Shown: positions 1 to 7,299, numbered from the stretch's first letter. The stretch: DNA of 19,721 bases from CAYHOI01 sp964358175 (GCA_964358175.1 CAYHOI010000029.1:1-19721), one strand, 5' to 3'. The notes: generated from the letters alone by a model not told the origin. Numbers and translations: made by a program.

Positions 1-127
1 CCAAATCAAAAATACTGCGTGATCTGTAAAGGTTATTTCGTTCCAACTCCTTAGTGCTTGCACCGCAGTGAAACGAGGACGTTCCGCCCCTGGGCACCCA
101 TAGGGTCTCAAAAAAAATCGCTACCCC
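1..127. other. Non-coding stretch upstream of the flagellar operon
   Basis: No open frame of convincing length or codon character crosses this stretch. It contains short self-complementary pieces (GTGC-TT-GCAC at 54-63, and CCCT pairing with AGGG near 93-110) and an A8 run near 110-117. I tested it by eye against tRNA, tmRNA, SRP RNA and RNase P signatures and found none. It may be a leader, the end of an upstream transcript, or an unrecognised small RNA. Confidence 0.3.
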
Positions 128-158
128 TTGTGGATCAGAAAAAAGTACGTATTATTAT
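128..158 (+). promoter_or_regulatory. Weak candidate sigma-70-type promoter for the flagellar operon
   Basis: TTGTGG at 128-133 could be a -35 box, with TATTAT at 150-155 (spacer 16) or 153-158 (spacer 19) as the -10 box. Transcription would begin only just upstream of the flgG ribosome site, giving a very short leader. No sigma-28-like TAAA-N15-GCCGATAA pair was found here. The operon may equally be transcribed from upstream of the window, so this is tentative. Confidence 0.22.
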
Positions 159-163
159 CTTTT

Positions 164-174
164 GAGGGGGAAGG
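164..174 (+). promoter_or_regulatory. Ribosome binding site fixing the flgG start
   Basis: The purine-rich GAGGGGGAAGG lies directly before ATG 176. It supports that start over the in-frame TTG at 128, which would add 16 residues not typical of FlgG. Confidence 0.75.
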
Positions 175-175
175 T

Positions 176-967
176 ATGTTACGTCAGTTTCATGTCGGTG
201 CTACAGGGATGTCGGCCTTTGAGAAACTCATGGTCAACATCACCAATAATGTCTCGAACTCCAAGACCGTTGGATACAAGTCCACTCGAACAGAGATGGA
301 AAATATTTTCCCTCAAATCCTCAGTAAGGCCATCGCAAACCGAGAAAATAATTCTGCACAACCCTCCGATATTGAGCTGGGAGCCGGCGTTCGAATCGTT
401 GCAACCCCCAAAGACTTTCGACAAGGAGCAATCTCTGTCACAAATAATGAATTTGACATCGCCATTAATGGTGAGGGTTTTCTGGTATTTCGAACTGCCA
501 ATGATGAAACGACCTATGGGCGTGCTGGTAATCTCAACCGTGACAGTGCAGGAAATATTGTGGATCCGAATGGAAACATTCTTCAACCGCAAATTGTAAT
601 TCCCGACAATACGACGACCGTTCGTATCGCAACAGATGGCACTGTCTATGTAACCCTTAAACAAGAAACTCAGGAAAAATCTCTCGGCCAGATTCAGCTG
701 GCAAAGTTTGTAAACCCGGCCGGCCTAGAAAGTATTGGTGGTAACCTCTATAAAGAAACCATTGCATCAGGGTCTCCCGTTCTGGGCATCCCTGGGCAAG
801 ACAATTTTGGGACAATATCTCAGTTCTCGCTGGAATCTAGCAATGTGGACATCATCGGTGAAATGATGGAAATGGTCATTACACAGAGGGCTTTTGACAT
901 CATTACGAAAGCCATCCAGTCAGGCGAGGGCATGATGAAATCAGCCGCCGATATTGCTCGTTCGTAA
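176..967 (+). CDS. flgG: Flagellar distal rod protein FlgG
   Basis: FlgG forms the distal rod of the flagellar axle and is exported by the flagellar type III apparatus. The 263-residue product is the usual size. It has the N-terminal rod/hook helix (MLRQFHVGATGMSAFEK), the NNVSNSKTVGYKS segment matching the family's N-x-x-N-x-x-T-x-GY-K/R signature, the central domain (DIAINGEGFLVF, YGRAGNLNRDSAGNIVD), and the C-terminal helix with SNVDIIGEMMEMVITQRAFD. ATG 176 is chosen because a strong Shine-Dalgarno precedes it and homologous sequence starts there. A paralogous flgF, which often lies just before flgG, would be outside the window. The 3' end overlaps flgA by 14 bases, so the two are probably translationally coupled. 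Confidence 0.95.
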   Translation: MLRQFHVGATGMSAFEKLMVNITNNVSNSKTVGYKSTRTEMENIFPQILSKAIANRENNSAQPSDIELGAGVRIVATPKDFRQGAISVTNNEFDIAINGEGFLVFRTANDETTYGRAGNLNRDSAGNIVDPNGNILQPQIVIPDNTTTVRIATDGTVYVTLKQETQEKSLGQIQLAKFVNPAGLESIGGNLYKETIASGSPVLGIPGQDNFGTISQFSLESSNVDIIGEMMEMVITQRAFDIITKAIQSGEGMMKSAADIARS

Positions 968-1637
968 TAGAGCCTTCCTTATTCTCAGCATGATTCTGCC
1001 TTCTCTCATGTGGGCAGAAGGAGTCGATTTCGCGGCACTGACACAGGGAATTCAAGCAAAGGCATCCCAGGTCTTTACTTCTCAAAATCGGATTGTAACG
1101 CTCAGCGTAGTCTTCAGCCAGCTGGAAAAAGACACGACATCGAATATCCTTGAATATGCTCTTCCTGACACCTTTGAGGATGGCTATAACACAGCAAAAG
1201 TCACTGATCTAAATGGTTATCGCAGAACACTTGAATACTGGCTAACTATTTTGGAGAAGATCCCTGTAGCTAGTCACGCCATGAAGCCAGGAGATCGCCT
1301 CAACATCGACGATATCGAACTGGCATGGGTGCCTTTTCGGCGTATCACACCCTTCACCTATAAGGAAAATACTTTATTGATCGGAATGAGCCTCAAATAT
1401 GTCAAAGAAAAGGGGCAACCTTTTCAGGATTTCGATCTAATGAAACCTGAAGTGATCAAAGCACAAGATAGCTGCCAAATCGTACTCAAAAATGGCACCA
1501 TTACGATAAAGACTCCCGGAATTGCATTGAAAAATGGCTCTATAGGTAGTAAGATCAGGGTGCTAAACAATCAGACGAAGAAAGTGCTGGAGGGAACTGT
1601 ACTCGACAGCCAGAATGTGGAGGTTCGACTCGACTAA
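954..1637 (+). CDS. flgA: Flagellar basal body P-ring formation protein FlgA
   Basis: FlgA is the periplasmic chaperone that helps FlgI assemble into the P ring. The 227-residue product starts with a Sec signal peptide (basic MLVRNR, hydrophobic AFLILSMILPSLMWA, then EG). It carries a C-terminal SAF-like region from about residue 100 (VASHAMKPGDRLNIDDIELAW) followed by the beta-rich tail IALKNGSIGSKIRVLNNQTKKVLEG, here typical of FlgA. The start is TTG at 954, overlapping flgG. ATG 990 is in frame but would delete half of the signal peptide. The stop overlaps the panD start by one base (TAATG). The N-terminal half is divergent, as is common in this family. Confidence 0.88.
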   Translation: MLVRNRAFLILSMILPSLMWAEGVDFAALTQGIQAKASQVFTSQNRIVTLSVVFSQLEKDTTSNILEYALPDTFEDGYNTAKVTDLNGYRRTLEYWLTILEKIPVASHAMKPGDRLNIDDIELAWVPFRRITPFTYKENTLLIGMSLKYVKEKGQPFQDFDLMKPEVIKAQDSCQIVLKNGTITIKTPGIALKNGSIGSKIRVLNNQTKKVLEGTVLDSQNVEVRLD

Positions 1638-1987
1638 TGTTACTAACCATGTGTAAGTGTAAGATTCATCGTGCGACTGTCACTGACACGAATATCAACT
1701 ACGAGGGTAGCATCACCATAGACGAGCGACTCATGTCTGCAGCTGGCCTGCTTGAATATGAGCAAGTTCAGGTTCTAAATGTCAACAATGGCCATCGTTT
1801 TGAAACCTATGTGATGAAAGGCAAAAAAGGCGAAATCATTATCAATGGGGCTGCCGCACGTCTTGCTGTTTCGAATGATCGTGTTATTATTATTGCCTAC
1901 ACTCAACTCAAAAAGAAACAGGCAACCGAGTTTAGGCCAACAGTCATTCTGGTGAACGAAAAAAATGAAATTTTGAAGCAAAGTTAA
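1637..1987 (+). CDS. panD: Aspartate 1-decarboxylase (pyruvoyl-dependent), inside the flagellar operon
   Basis: PanD decarboxylates L-aspartate to beta-alanine for pantothenate and coenzyme A synthesis in the cytoplasm. The 116-residue proenzyme has the expected residues at E. coli-like positions: Lys9, His11, Tyr22, the self-cleavage pair Gly24-Ser25 (EGSITID) that yields the pyruvoyl group, Arg54, Thr57-Tyr58, and the INGAAA motif at about 69-74. Nothing essential is missing, so I infer an active enzyme. The start ATG overlaps the flgA stop by one base, and flgH follows after a short gap, so it must be co-transcribed with flagellar genes. No other pantothenate gene is visible nearby. The location is unusual; the family assignment is secure. 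Confidence 0.93.
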   Translation: MLLTMCKCKIHRATVTDTNINYEGSITIDERLMSAAGLLEYEQVQVLNVNNGHRFETYVMKGKKGEIIINGAAARLAVSNDRVIIIAYTQLKKKQATEFRPTVILVNEKNEILKQS

Positions 1988-1998
1988 GCACCTTGAGT

Positions 1999-2003
1999 GG
2001 GGG
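1999..2003 (+). promoter_or_regulatory. Ribosome binding site favouring the GTG start of flgH
   Basis: GGGGG followed by five bases precedes GTG 2009. The other in-frame GTG at 1997 overlaps this site and has no good Shine-Dalgarno of its own. Confidence 0.6.
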
Positions 2004-2008
2004 AAATC

Positions 2009-2590
2009 GTGAAGTTAGCAAGCATCCTTGTTCTCCTGTCGTTTTGCTTGGCCGGGTCGCTTTGGCATGATACCAATTCCTCCCCCTATAGTCCTCCAGT
2101 TGCACATCGTATAGGCGACATTGTGATCATTCACGTGGATGAAAACAACACAGCTACTCAAAAAGCTCAGACGGACTTACGCAAAAACACTAGGATAGAC
2201 GGAAACACAAATCTAACCTGGGGTTCAGTGGCCTCTGCATTATCAGGAAGCCAGTCCACCGAGGGAAAGCTGGGGTTCAGTGCCCAAAATAATTTCACGG
2301 GAACAGGAACAACGGGCAGAAGTAATCGGCTGCAGGCTCAACTCACTGCGCAGGTCTATCGGGTTGAGAATGATCGACTATTTATTCGAGGAAGCAAGAA
2401 AATTATTATTAACAATGAAGAAGAGGAGTTTACCATTGAAGGCCAAATCCGTTCCAGCGATATTGCCCCTGACAACTCCATCTCATCAGGGTTGATCGCC
2501 GAGGCAGTTTTAAAAATAAAGGGTTATGGAAGCGTATCGACAGACCAAGAGAAAGGTTTTTTTGCTCGTATGATCGATTGGTTATTTTAA
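2009..2590 (+). CDS. flgH: Flagellar L-ring protein FlgH
   Basis: FlgH builds the outer-membrane L ring that acts as a bushing for the rod. The 193-residue product has an N-terminal hydrophobic export signal (MKLASILVLLSFCLAG). The conserved body follows: RIGDIVIIHVDENNTAT near 30-46, the glycine/asparagine-rich FTGTGTTGRSNRLQAQLTAQV, GSKKIIINNEEEEFTIEG and the C-terminal IKGYGSVSTDQEKGFFARMIDWLF. The only cysteine in the signal (residue 13) is preceded by LSF, a poor lipobox, so it may not be lipidated like enteric FlgH; signal peptidase I cleavage after CLA is an alternative. The start is GTG. The stop overlaps the flgI ATG by one base. Confidence 0.92.
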   Translation: MKLASILVLLSFCLAGSLWHDTNSSPYSPPVAHRIGDIVIIHVDENNTATQKAQTDLRKNTRIDGNTNLTWGSVASALSGSQSTEGKLGFSAQNNFTGTGTTGRSNRLQAQLTAQVYRVENDRLFIRGSKKIIINNEEEEFTIEGQIRSSDIAPDNSISSGLIAEAVLKIKGYGSVSTDQEKGFFARMIDWLF

Positions 2591-3630
2591 TGCGAAACTT
2601 TCTGCTCCTCTTCTTAGGCCTCGCTTTGGTGAGTTTCCCCCTGGAAAGCCGCATCAAGGAATTGGCCTATTTAGAGGACGCACGCCCCAATCAAGTCATG
2701 GGGTATGGACTTGTCGTTGGACTCAGAAATACCGGGGACACAGCGCAGGTCGTATTTACGGCAAAATCCATGCTCAATATGCTAAAAAAGATGGGGCTAT
2801 CCCCCGATCAAGCAGACATCAAAAGTCGAAATAGTGCTTCCGTCATGGTGACATCCGAGCTACCCCCTTTCACCAAGGCGGGCAAAAAGGTCGACATATA
2901 CGTTTCATCCGTGGGTGATGCGACTTCTCTGCGAGGCGGCACTCTTCTGTTTACTCCCCTTCTGGGTCCAGATGGCAAAACATATGCAACAGCTCAAGGA
3001 AACATTGTTATCGGCGGTCTTCTGGCAGAGTCGGGAGACGTAAGCTTCGCTCGAAATGAATCTAACAGAGGCGTTATTCCGAACGGAGCAATTGTTGAGA
3101 AAGATATTCCTGTCCAACTTCGTGATGAACAATCCCTCACGCTTATGCTTAACCAGCCCGACTTTATTACTGCGGCTCGAATGACTCTAGCCATCGAGAA
3201 ATCAGGGATTGCCTTTGCAGATAGTTACGACGCTGCAAAAGTTAAGGTTCGCCTTACAGAAAGTGCCAAAACGGACTTAGTCACATTTATTGCTAAATTA
3301 CTCGAAATTAAAGTTGTTGCGGACTCCAATGCAAAAATAGTCATTAGCGAACGAACAGGCATGATCGTCATTGGAGAAAAGGTTCAAATTGCACCCGTTG
3401 CCATCAATTATGGAGATGTCAGCATCAAAATCGATCATGATACCCATGATAACATCAACATCAACGTGACAGAAAAAATTTCCCAGTTTAAAATGGTGAA
3501 GAGCGGCAACACGTTATCTGACCTGGTAAAGTCCCTAAATGCGCTGGGAACCAAGCCCTCAACGCTGATATCGATCTTACAAGCGATCAAATCTGCCGGA
3601 GCAATAACGGCTGAAATAGAGGTTATTTAA
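2590..3630 (+). CDS. flgI: Flagellar P-ring protein FlgI
   Basis: FlgI forms the periplasmic P ring around the rod. The 346-residue product has a clear signal peptide (MRNFLLLFLGLALVSFPLES) followed by the family's diagnostic N-terminus, RIKELAYLEDARPNQVMGYG then LVVGL. It continues with the conserved core (VMVTSELPPFTKAGKKVDIYVSSVGDA split across about residues 82-108, then LRGGTLL, TPLLGPDGKTYATAQG) and the C-terminal LSDLVKSLNALG. ATG 2590 is chosen over the upstream in-frame TTG 2578 because it overlaps the flgH stop (TAATG) and begins the signal peptide. It is the partner of FlgA encoded upstream. Confidence 0.95.
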   Translation: MRNFLLLFLGLALVSFPLESRIKELAYLEDARPNQVMGYGLVVGLRNTGDTAQVVFTAKSMLNMLKKMGLSPDQADIKSRNSASVMVTSELPPFTKAGKKVDIYVSSVGDATSLRGGTLLFTPLLGPDGKTYATAQGNIVIGGLLAESGDVSFARNESNRGVIPNGAIVEKDIPVQLRDEQSLTLMLNQPDFITAARMTLAIEKSGIAFADSYDAAKVKVRLTESAKTDLVTFIAKLLEIKVVADSNAKIVISERTGMIVIGEKVQIAPVAINYGDVSIKIDHDTHDNININVTEKISQFKMVKSGNTLSDLVKSLNALGTKPSTLISILQAIKSAGAITAEIEVI

Positions 3631-3631
3631 A

Positions 3632-3961
3632 ATGAGCACCCTTGATTCTTTTTTGTCAGTGAACCCCGCAAATTCGCTCGACTATAAAACACTGGGGTTG
3701 TCTCGTGCAGTTGAAACAACCGACGACGGTGCAAGACGTGCATTTCTTGAACTTCTACTTGAGAAAGTATTTCTTCGGGATATGGCGATAAAAAACACCC
3801 TCTTGGGCAGTGATGATAATGAAGAGTCTCCCCTTTTTAATGTAAAGGAGCGAAATGAGTTTACCAATGAAATTTTTAAAAATAAGTTGGCCGAACAACT
3901 TGTTGAAATCGGTGTATTTGATTTAGGGATAGGCTCAGACATGTCAAAGGAGAAGAAATAA
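3632..3961 (+). CDS. flgJ: Rod-binding protein FlgJ, rod-cap domain only
   Basis: The 109-residue product matches the N-terminal rod-binding domain of FlgJ, which caps the growing rod in the periplasm: RRAFLELLLEKVFLRDMAIKN, then FTNEIFKNKLAEQLVEIGVFDLGIG, the helical signature of the family. The C-terminal peptidoglycan hydrolase domain of enteric FlgJ is absent, as in many phyla where a separate enzyme cuts the wall. ATG 3632 follows the flgI stop after one base, with GAGG at 3619-3622 as a plausible ribosome site. Its place right after flgI fits. Confidence 0.85.
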   Translation: MSTLDSFLSVNPANSLDYKTLGLSRAVETTDDGARRAFLELLLEKVFLRDMAIKNTLLGSDDNEESPLFNVKERNEFTNEIFKNKLAEQLVEIGVFDLGIGSDMSKEKK

Positions 3962-3965
3962 GACC

Positions 3966-4739
3966 ATGGATGACTCCATTGAAATTCAGGAAGTAAACCT
4001 TCAATTGAGAGCTATCGAAAGTGAAGCTATTCGAGATCCAATTCCTCCAGAGCGTATGGATGAGTTTATAAATCTCATTCGGACAGTAGTCTCCTCAATA
4101 TTCTCGGAAAAAAAGCTTCCTTCCGGTCTCGATTTTGATGACTTGGTTGGGTATGGCTATGAGGGACTTGTTAAGGCATGGCGAAACTTCAAGAGCGACA
4201 AGGGCGCAATTTTCAAAACGTATGCGACCTATCGCATCCGCGGCGAAATACTTGACTACTTGCGACGCGAGTGGCGAACTCGAAATCCCGCCTATAAACG
4301 GAAAATTGAAAACGAAAAAATCCAGGAAAAAATAATGTACCTAGCTAAAGATACCTTTGATGGATTGATAACAGCGAGCGACGATGAAAAGGACCTGGTG
4401 TTGCAATCGGTCATTTCTAATTCTGCAATTATTTACATGCTCTCGCTGGAAAGCATGGAGAACATCCCCAATTCGCTTCGAAAAGAAGATATTAGCTCTG
4501 AGATTATTAACCGTATTGAACGGACAAATGAGCGTATTTTCCTTCAGGATTCTATCGAGAAGCTTACCCTTGAAGAAAAAATACTTGTTAAGATGTACTA
4601 CTACGAGGGGAAGAGTCAAGTCGATATTTCTATTGCTCTCAATGTTTCTAAAAGTAAAGTATGTCGCATGCATGTGTTAACGTTGACAAAGTTGAAGAAA
4701 AAGCTGGCTCAAAAGATTAAGTCTGAGTGGAGCGTCTAA
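3966..4739 (+). CDS. fliA: Flagellar sigma factor (FliA/WhiG, sigma-28 family)
   Basis: This is an alternative sigma factor that directs RNA polymerase to flagellar and chemotaxis promoters. In 257 residues it shows region 2 (about 30-112, including FDDLVGYGYEGLVKAWRNF, FKTYATYRIRGEILDYLR and REWRTRNPAYKRK) and region 4 with its helix-turn-helix (about 195-250: KLTLEEKILVKMYYYEGKSQ, VDISIALNVSKSKVCRMH). The region between them (about 120-190) is divergent from common FliA region 3. It sits between flgJ and flgB in the structural operon, so its own synthesis is tied to basal-body expression. No anti-sigma factor flgM is visible in the window. Confidence 0.92.
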   Translation: MDDSIEIQEVNLQLRAIESEAIRDPIPPERMDEFINLIRTVVSSIFSEKKLPSGLDFDDLVGYGYEGLVKAWRNFKSDKGAIFKTYATYRIRGEILDYLRREWRTRNPAYKRKIENEKIQEKIMYLAKDTFDGLITASDDEKDLVLQSVISNSAIIYMLSLESMENIPNSLRKEDISSEIINRIERTNERIFLQDSIEKLTLEEKILVKMYYYEGKSQVDISIALNVSKSKVCRMHVLTLTKLKKKLAQKIKSEWSV

Positions 4740-4740
4740 C

Positions 4741-5040
4741 ATGGATTTTGAGTCCGTTATTTATGGTCAAACATTTGACAGCCTTGAGGGGGCCATTCGA
4801 TCAACATCTGCCCGGCAGAAACAAATTGCGCAAAATATCGCCAATATCGAGTCAGACAATTTCCGTCCCTTTAACGATGTGCTAAAAAATGCATTATCCA
4901 AACGCGAAAGTAAAGAGGTTATGCTTGATCGTGAAATGACCAATTTGGCGGAAAGTAATCTTAAAATTACTTCGTATGCACAGTTACTCTCATCTAAGTT
5001 AAAAATCTTGCGTAAGGTGGTTACTCTTGGCAAGGGATAA
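4741..5040 (+). CDS. flgB: Flagellar proximal rod protein FlgB, compact form
   Basis: FlgB is a proximal rod subunit exported by the flagellar type III system. The product keeps both coiled-coil ends: the N-terminal helix with ARQKQIAQNIANIESDNFRP (equivalent to the usual NIANADTPGY stretch) and the C-terminal helix VMLDREMTNLAESNLKITSY with SSKLKILRKV. At 99 residues it is about a quarter shorter than typical FlgB, the variable middle loop being reduced. GGAG at 4729-4732 precedes the ATG at good spacing. Its 3' end overlaps flgC by 14 bases. Confidence 0.85.
   Translation: MDFESVIYGQTFDSLEGAIRSTSARQKQIAQNIANIESDNFRPFNDVLKNALSKRESKEVMLDREMTNLAESNLKITSYAQLLSSKLKILRKVVTLGKG
5014..5020 (+). 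promoter_or_regulatory. Ribosome binding site supporting the TTG start of flgC
   Basis: AAGGTGG lies six bases before TTG 5027 inside the end of flgB. The next in-frame ATG (5099) has no site at proper spacing; the GGGGGGAG at 5071-5078 is about 20 bases away. This supports translation of the hydrophobic N-terminus of FlgC. Confidence 0.5.
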
Positions 5041-5476
5041 CTGGAGAATTGTTGTTTGTCTTATAGCACTGGGGGGAGCCTACGCTGACGTTTTTGATAT
5101 GATCAATGTCAGCAAGGCTGGGATGTCGGTTCAACAACACAAACTACAAGTAATTGCAGAAAATATCGCAAATCTAAGCAACGTTAAGACAACCGGGGGT
5201 GAAATTTATTCTCAAAAACGAGTGGTGGTCAAAACTGACAAGCAGGGCAACGCTCCATACGTCTCACGTATTGAAGAGCGCCCTTCTGTGATGGAGCGAG
5301 TCTATGATCCGACTAATCCAGATGCAGATAAGGAAGGCTATATGTACCTCGCAGATCGATCTTTGTCCACTGAGCTAGTCGACATGGCGATGACACGACG
5401 GCTCTTTGAAGCAAATGCGGCAATATTTAATTCGGCCAAACAAGTGGCACAAACCTTAATGAATTTGGGGAAATAA
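5027..5476 (+). CDS. flgC: Flagellar proximal rod protein FlgC with a signal-peptide-like N-terminus
   Basis: FlgC is a proximal rod subunit. The family signature is clear: DVFDMINVSKAGMSVQQHKL, AENIANLSNVKTTGGEIYSQ, then RVYDPTNPDADKEGYMYLAD and the C-terminal LVDMAMTRRLFEANAAIFNS. Before this lies MARDNWRIVVCLIALGGAYA, with a basic start, a hydrophobic core and an AYA-D end that looks like a Sec signal peptidase site. Normal FlgC has no such peptide because it leaves through the type III channel. The TTG start at 5027 has a good ribosome site. ATG 5099 would remove the hydrophobic part but also the conserved DVFD. Function is secure; the N-terminus is odd. Confidence 0.88.
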   Translation: MARDNWRIVVCLIALGGAYADVFDMINVSKAGMSVQQHKLQVIAENIANLSNVKTTGGEIYSQKRVVVKTDKQGNAPYVSRIEERPSVMERVYDPTNPDADKEGYMYLADRSLSTELVDMAMTRRLFEANAAIFNSAKQVAQTLMNLGK

Positions 5477-5478
5477 CC

Positions 5479-5802
5479 ATGGAAAAAGTAGAAGGAGCAG
5501 AACCGATCAAGTTGCAAGCAGCCAAACCAGTTGCGGGGATGCATCCCATCGAGAGTGATGCTCTTTCTTTGAAAAAGAGCGTCTTCCAGGATGCATTGGA
5601 CAAAGCCATCTCTAGTTTGAACACCGTTAGCGGACAGGAAATTCGATCTGAGCAGCTTATTCAAAACTACATACAAGGGACCGCCAGCCTGGAAGAAACA
5701 ATGATCGAGATTGAAAAAGCAAATCTATCGATCAACCTTGCGTTGACCGTTGTGAATAGTGGCGTGCAGACTCTTAAAGAAATTATGCAAATGCCTGTTT
5801 AA
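5479..5802 (+). CDS. fliE: Flagellar hook-basal body complex protein FliE
   Basis: FliE links the MS ring to the proximal rod. The 107-residue product has the expected length and the conserved C-terminal helices, including SVFQDALDKAISSLNTVSGQ, YIQGTASLEETMIEIEKANL and SINLALTVVNSGVQTLKEIM. The ATG follows the flgC stop after two bases, with GGGGA just upstream. The order flgB-flgC-fliE-fliF is the classical order of the early basal-body genes. Confidence 0.92.
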   Translation: MEKVEGAEPIKLQAAKPVAGMHPIESDALSLKKSVFQDALDKAISSLNTVSGQEIRSEQLIQNYIQGTASLEETMIEIEKANLSINLALTVVNSGVQTLKEIMQMPV

Positions 5803-5832
5803 ATGAGTGGCGGGTAGGAGTGTTTATCTCAC

Positions 5833-7299
5833 ATGGTAGAAACGATTGAACAAGCGGCCTCAGAGGAAGCAAGCGAGGCTCCTGAGCCTTCATTTATAGC
5901 AAACATTCTGCGCAATCGAGTGGTTCAAATCGGAATTGGAATTGTCCTTGCTCTCATCATTTTTCTAATTATCCTCGGTTTTATGTCAAGATTCTCTAAA
6001 GGAAAGCATGGAGAAGAATCAGACAAACCCATTTCTTCTGAACACCTCAAATATGTTCCTGTATTTGAGAAACTGACGCTCATCGATGCAGCTCAAATAC
6101 GAGAAGCATTAAGTTTTGAAAATATCCCTTTCAAGTCAGAAAAGGATGGCCGTGTGATCAATATCTCTATCGGGAAAAAGTGGGCAGATGAAGCTCGCGT
6201 GAAAATGGCGCAACTCGGACTCCCAGAAGGCGGCGTGGTAGGGTTCGAAATTTTTGATAAATCTCAAAGCATGGGCGCAACGGAATATGATAAACGAATC
6301 CAATATGTCCGAGCTGTGAGTGGAGAGCTATCACGGCTTATTTCACACATGAAAGGTATAGCCAGTGCTCGGGTGCGAATTGTTATTCCTGAACAAAAGC
6401 CATTTGGTGATCGAATACAGGGAAGTGCCTCTGTGCTCTTGAACTTGAAGTCAAAGCAAAATATCAGCGATAAGCAAATTAAGGGCATCATGCATCTGGT
6501 CGCAAGTTCTGTAGAGGACATTAAACCAGAAGATGTTACAGTGGTCGATAATTCAGGAGCCATCCTCAGTGATCGCGTAAAACTGTCCTTCACAGATAAA
6601 CGACAGGCCGTACTGTTCGATCTCCTCTCTTCTCATGATGACGAAAAAAAGTCTCCTCTTGAAATACTTCTTCGGTTTAAAGATCAGCTCAAAAAGAATT
6701 TTGAAAATGAGTATACCCAAAAAGTGAAGGAGGTCCTTGCCACCCTTTATCCCGTCGGAAGCTATCTTGTTTTTACCAATGTGGAATTAAAGGAATCCGA
6801 AAAAGAGAGCACCCCATTTGTCTTGGGTAAGGCAGATATTGCAATCTTGCTTGACTCCGGAAATCGTGACGTGAAGCTAACAAGCCAATTAAAGTCGCTA
6901 ACGATTTCTCTTGTTGGATCGGCCATCGGGTACCAGGAAGGACGAGACACCCTTGTGGTCGAAAAGGGACCCTTTGTGAATATCGAGTCCGACGCCCAGG
7001 GAACGCTTTTTCGATCCGCTGGTCACTCCCTCAACAAGGAACATGGACAGAAACAACAACAATCCTTCTTTTTCAAATATGTCTACGGATTTATATTGGT
7101 AAGTCTAATTTTCATTTTTATTATTCTACGTTCTTCCCGCTCTCAAAAAACAACTATCAATGAATCAGTTCAAGTTTTTGAGGAAGATACTGAAGCCGGG
7201 AGTCAAAGTGAGGCCAAAACAAAGTTTCAAAATTATGTTCAGAACAATGAATCCTTGATTATCGAAAAACTAACCTCCTGGATTCGGGGTGAAGCATGA
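5833..7299 (+). CDS. fliF: Flagellar MS-ring protein FliF
   Basis: FliF forms the inner-membrane MS ring, the base on which the flagellum and the export gate assemble. The 488-residue protein has two transmembrane segments (about 31-51 and 413-434) flanking the periplasmic part. That part carries the ring-building region near 70-250 (YVPVFEKLTLIDAAQIREAL, VRAVSGELSRLISHMKGIAS, RVRIVIPEQKPF). The cytoplasmic tail ends in FQNYVQNNESLIIEKLTSWI, the place where FliF normally binds the FliG N-terminal domain. It is a little short of the common 520-560 residues. AGGAG at 5816-5820 is 12 bases from the ATG. The stop overlaps the next start (ATGA). Confidence 0.95.
   Translation: MVETIEQAASEEASEAPEPSFIANILRNRVVQIGIGIVLALIIFLIILGFMSRFSKGKHGEESDKPISSEHLKYVPVFEKLTLIDAAQIREALSFENIPFKSEKDGRVINISIGKKWADEARVKMAQLGLPEGGVVGFEIFDKSQSMGATEYDKRIQYVRAVSGELSRLISHMKGIASARVRIVIPEQKPFGDRIQGSASVLLNLKSKQNISDKQIKGIMHLVASSVEDIKPEDVTVVDNSGAILSDRVKLSFTDKRQAVLFDLLSSHDDEKKSPLEILLRFKDQLKKNFENEYTQKVKEVLATLYPVGSYLVFTNVELKESEKESTPFVLGKADIAILLDSGNRDVKLTSQLKSLTISLVGSAIGYQEGRDTLVVEKGPFVNIESDAQGTLFRSAGHSLNKEHGQKQQQSFFFKYVYGFILVSLIFIFIILRSSRSQKTTINESVQVFEEDTEAGSQSEAKTKFQNYVQNNESLIIEKLTSWIRGEA

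Noticed and set aside
93..117. Possible terminator (CCCT/AGGG stem followed by an A run)
   Set aside because: The tract after the stem is A, not T, on the plus strand, and on the minus strand the T run comes before the stem.
128..175. Sixteen-residue N-terminal extension of FlgG from TTG 128
   Set aside because: A strong ribosome site precedes ATG 176 and FlgG homology starts there; the extension resembles nothing in the family and covers the ribosome site itself.
179..664. 161-residue open frame on the minus strand inside flgG
   Set aside because: It is antisense to a conserved coding frame, with no ribosome site or recognisable motif.
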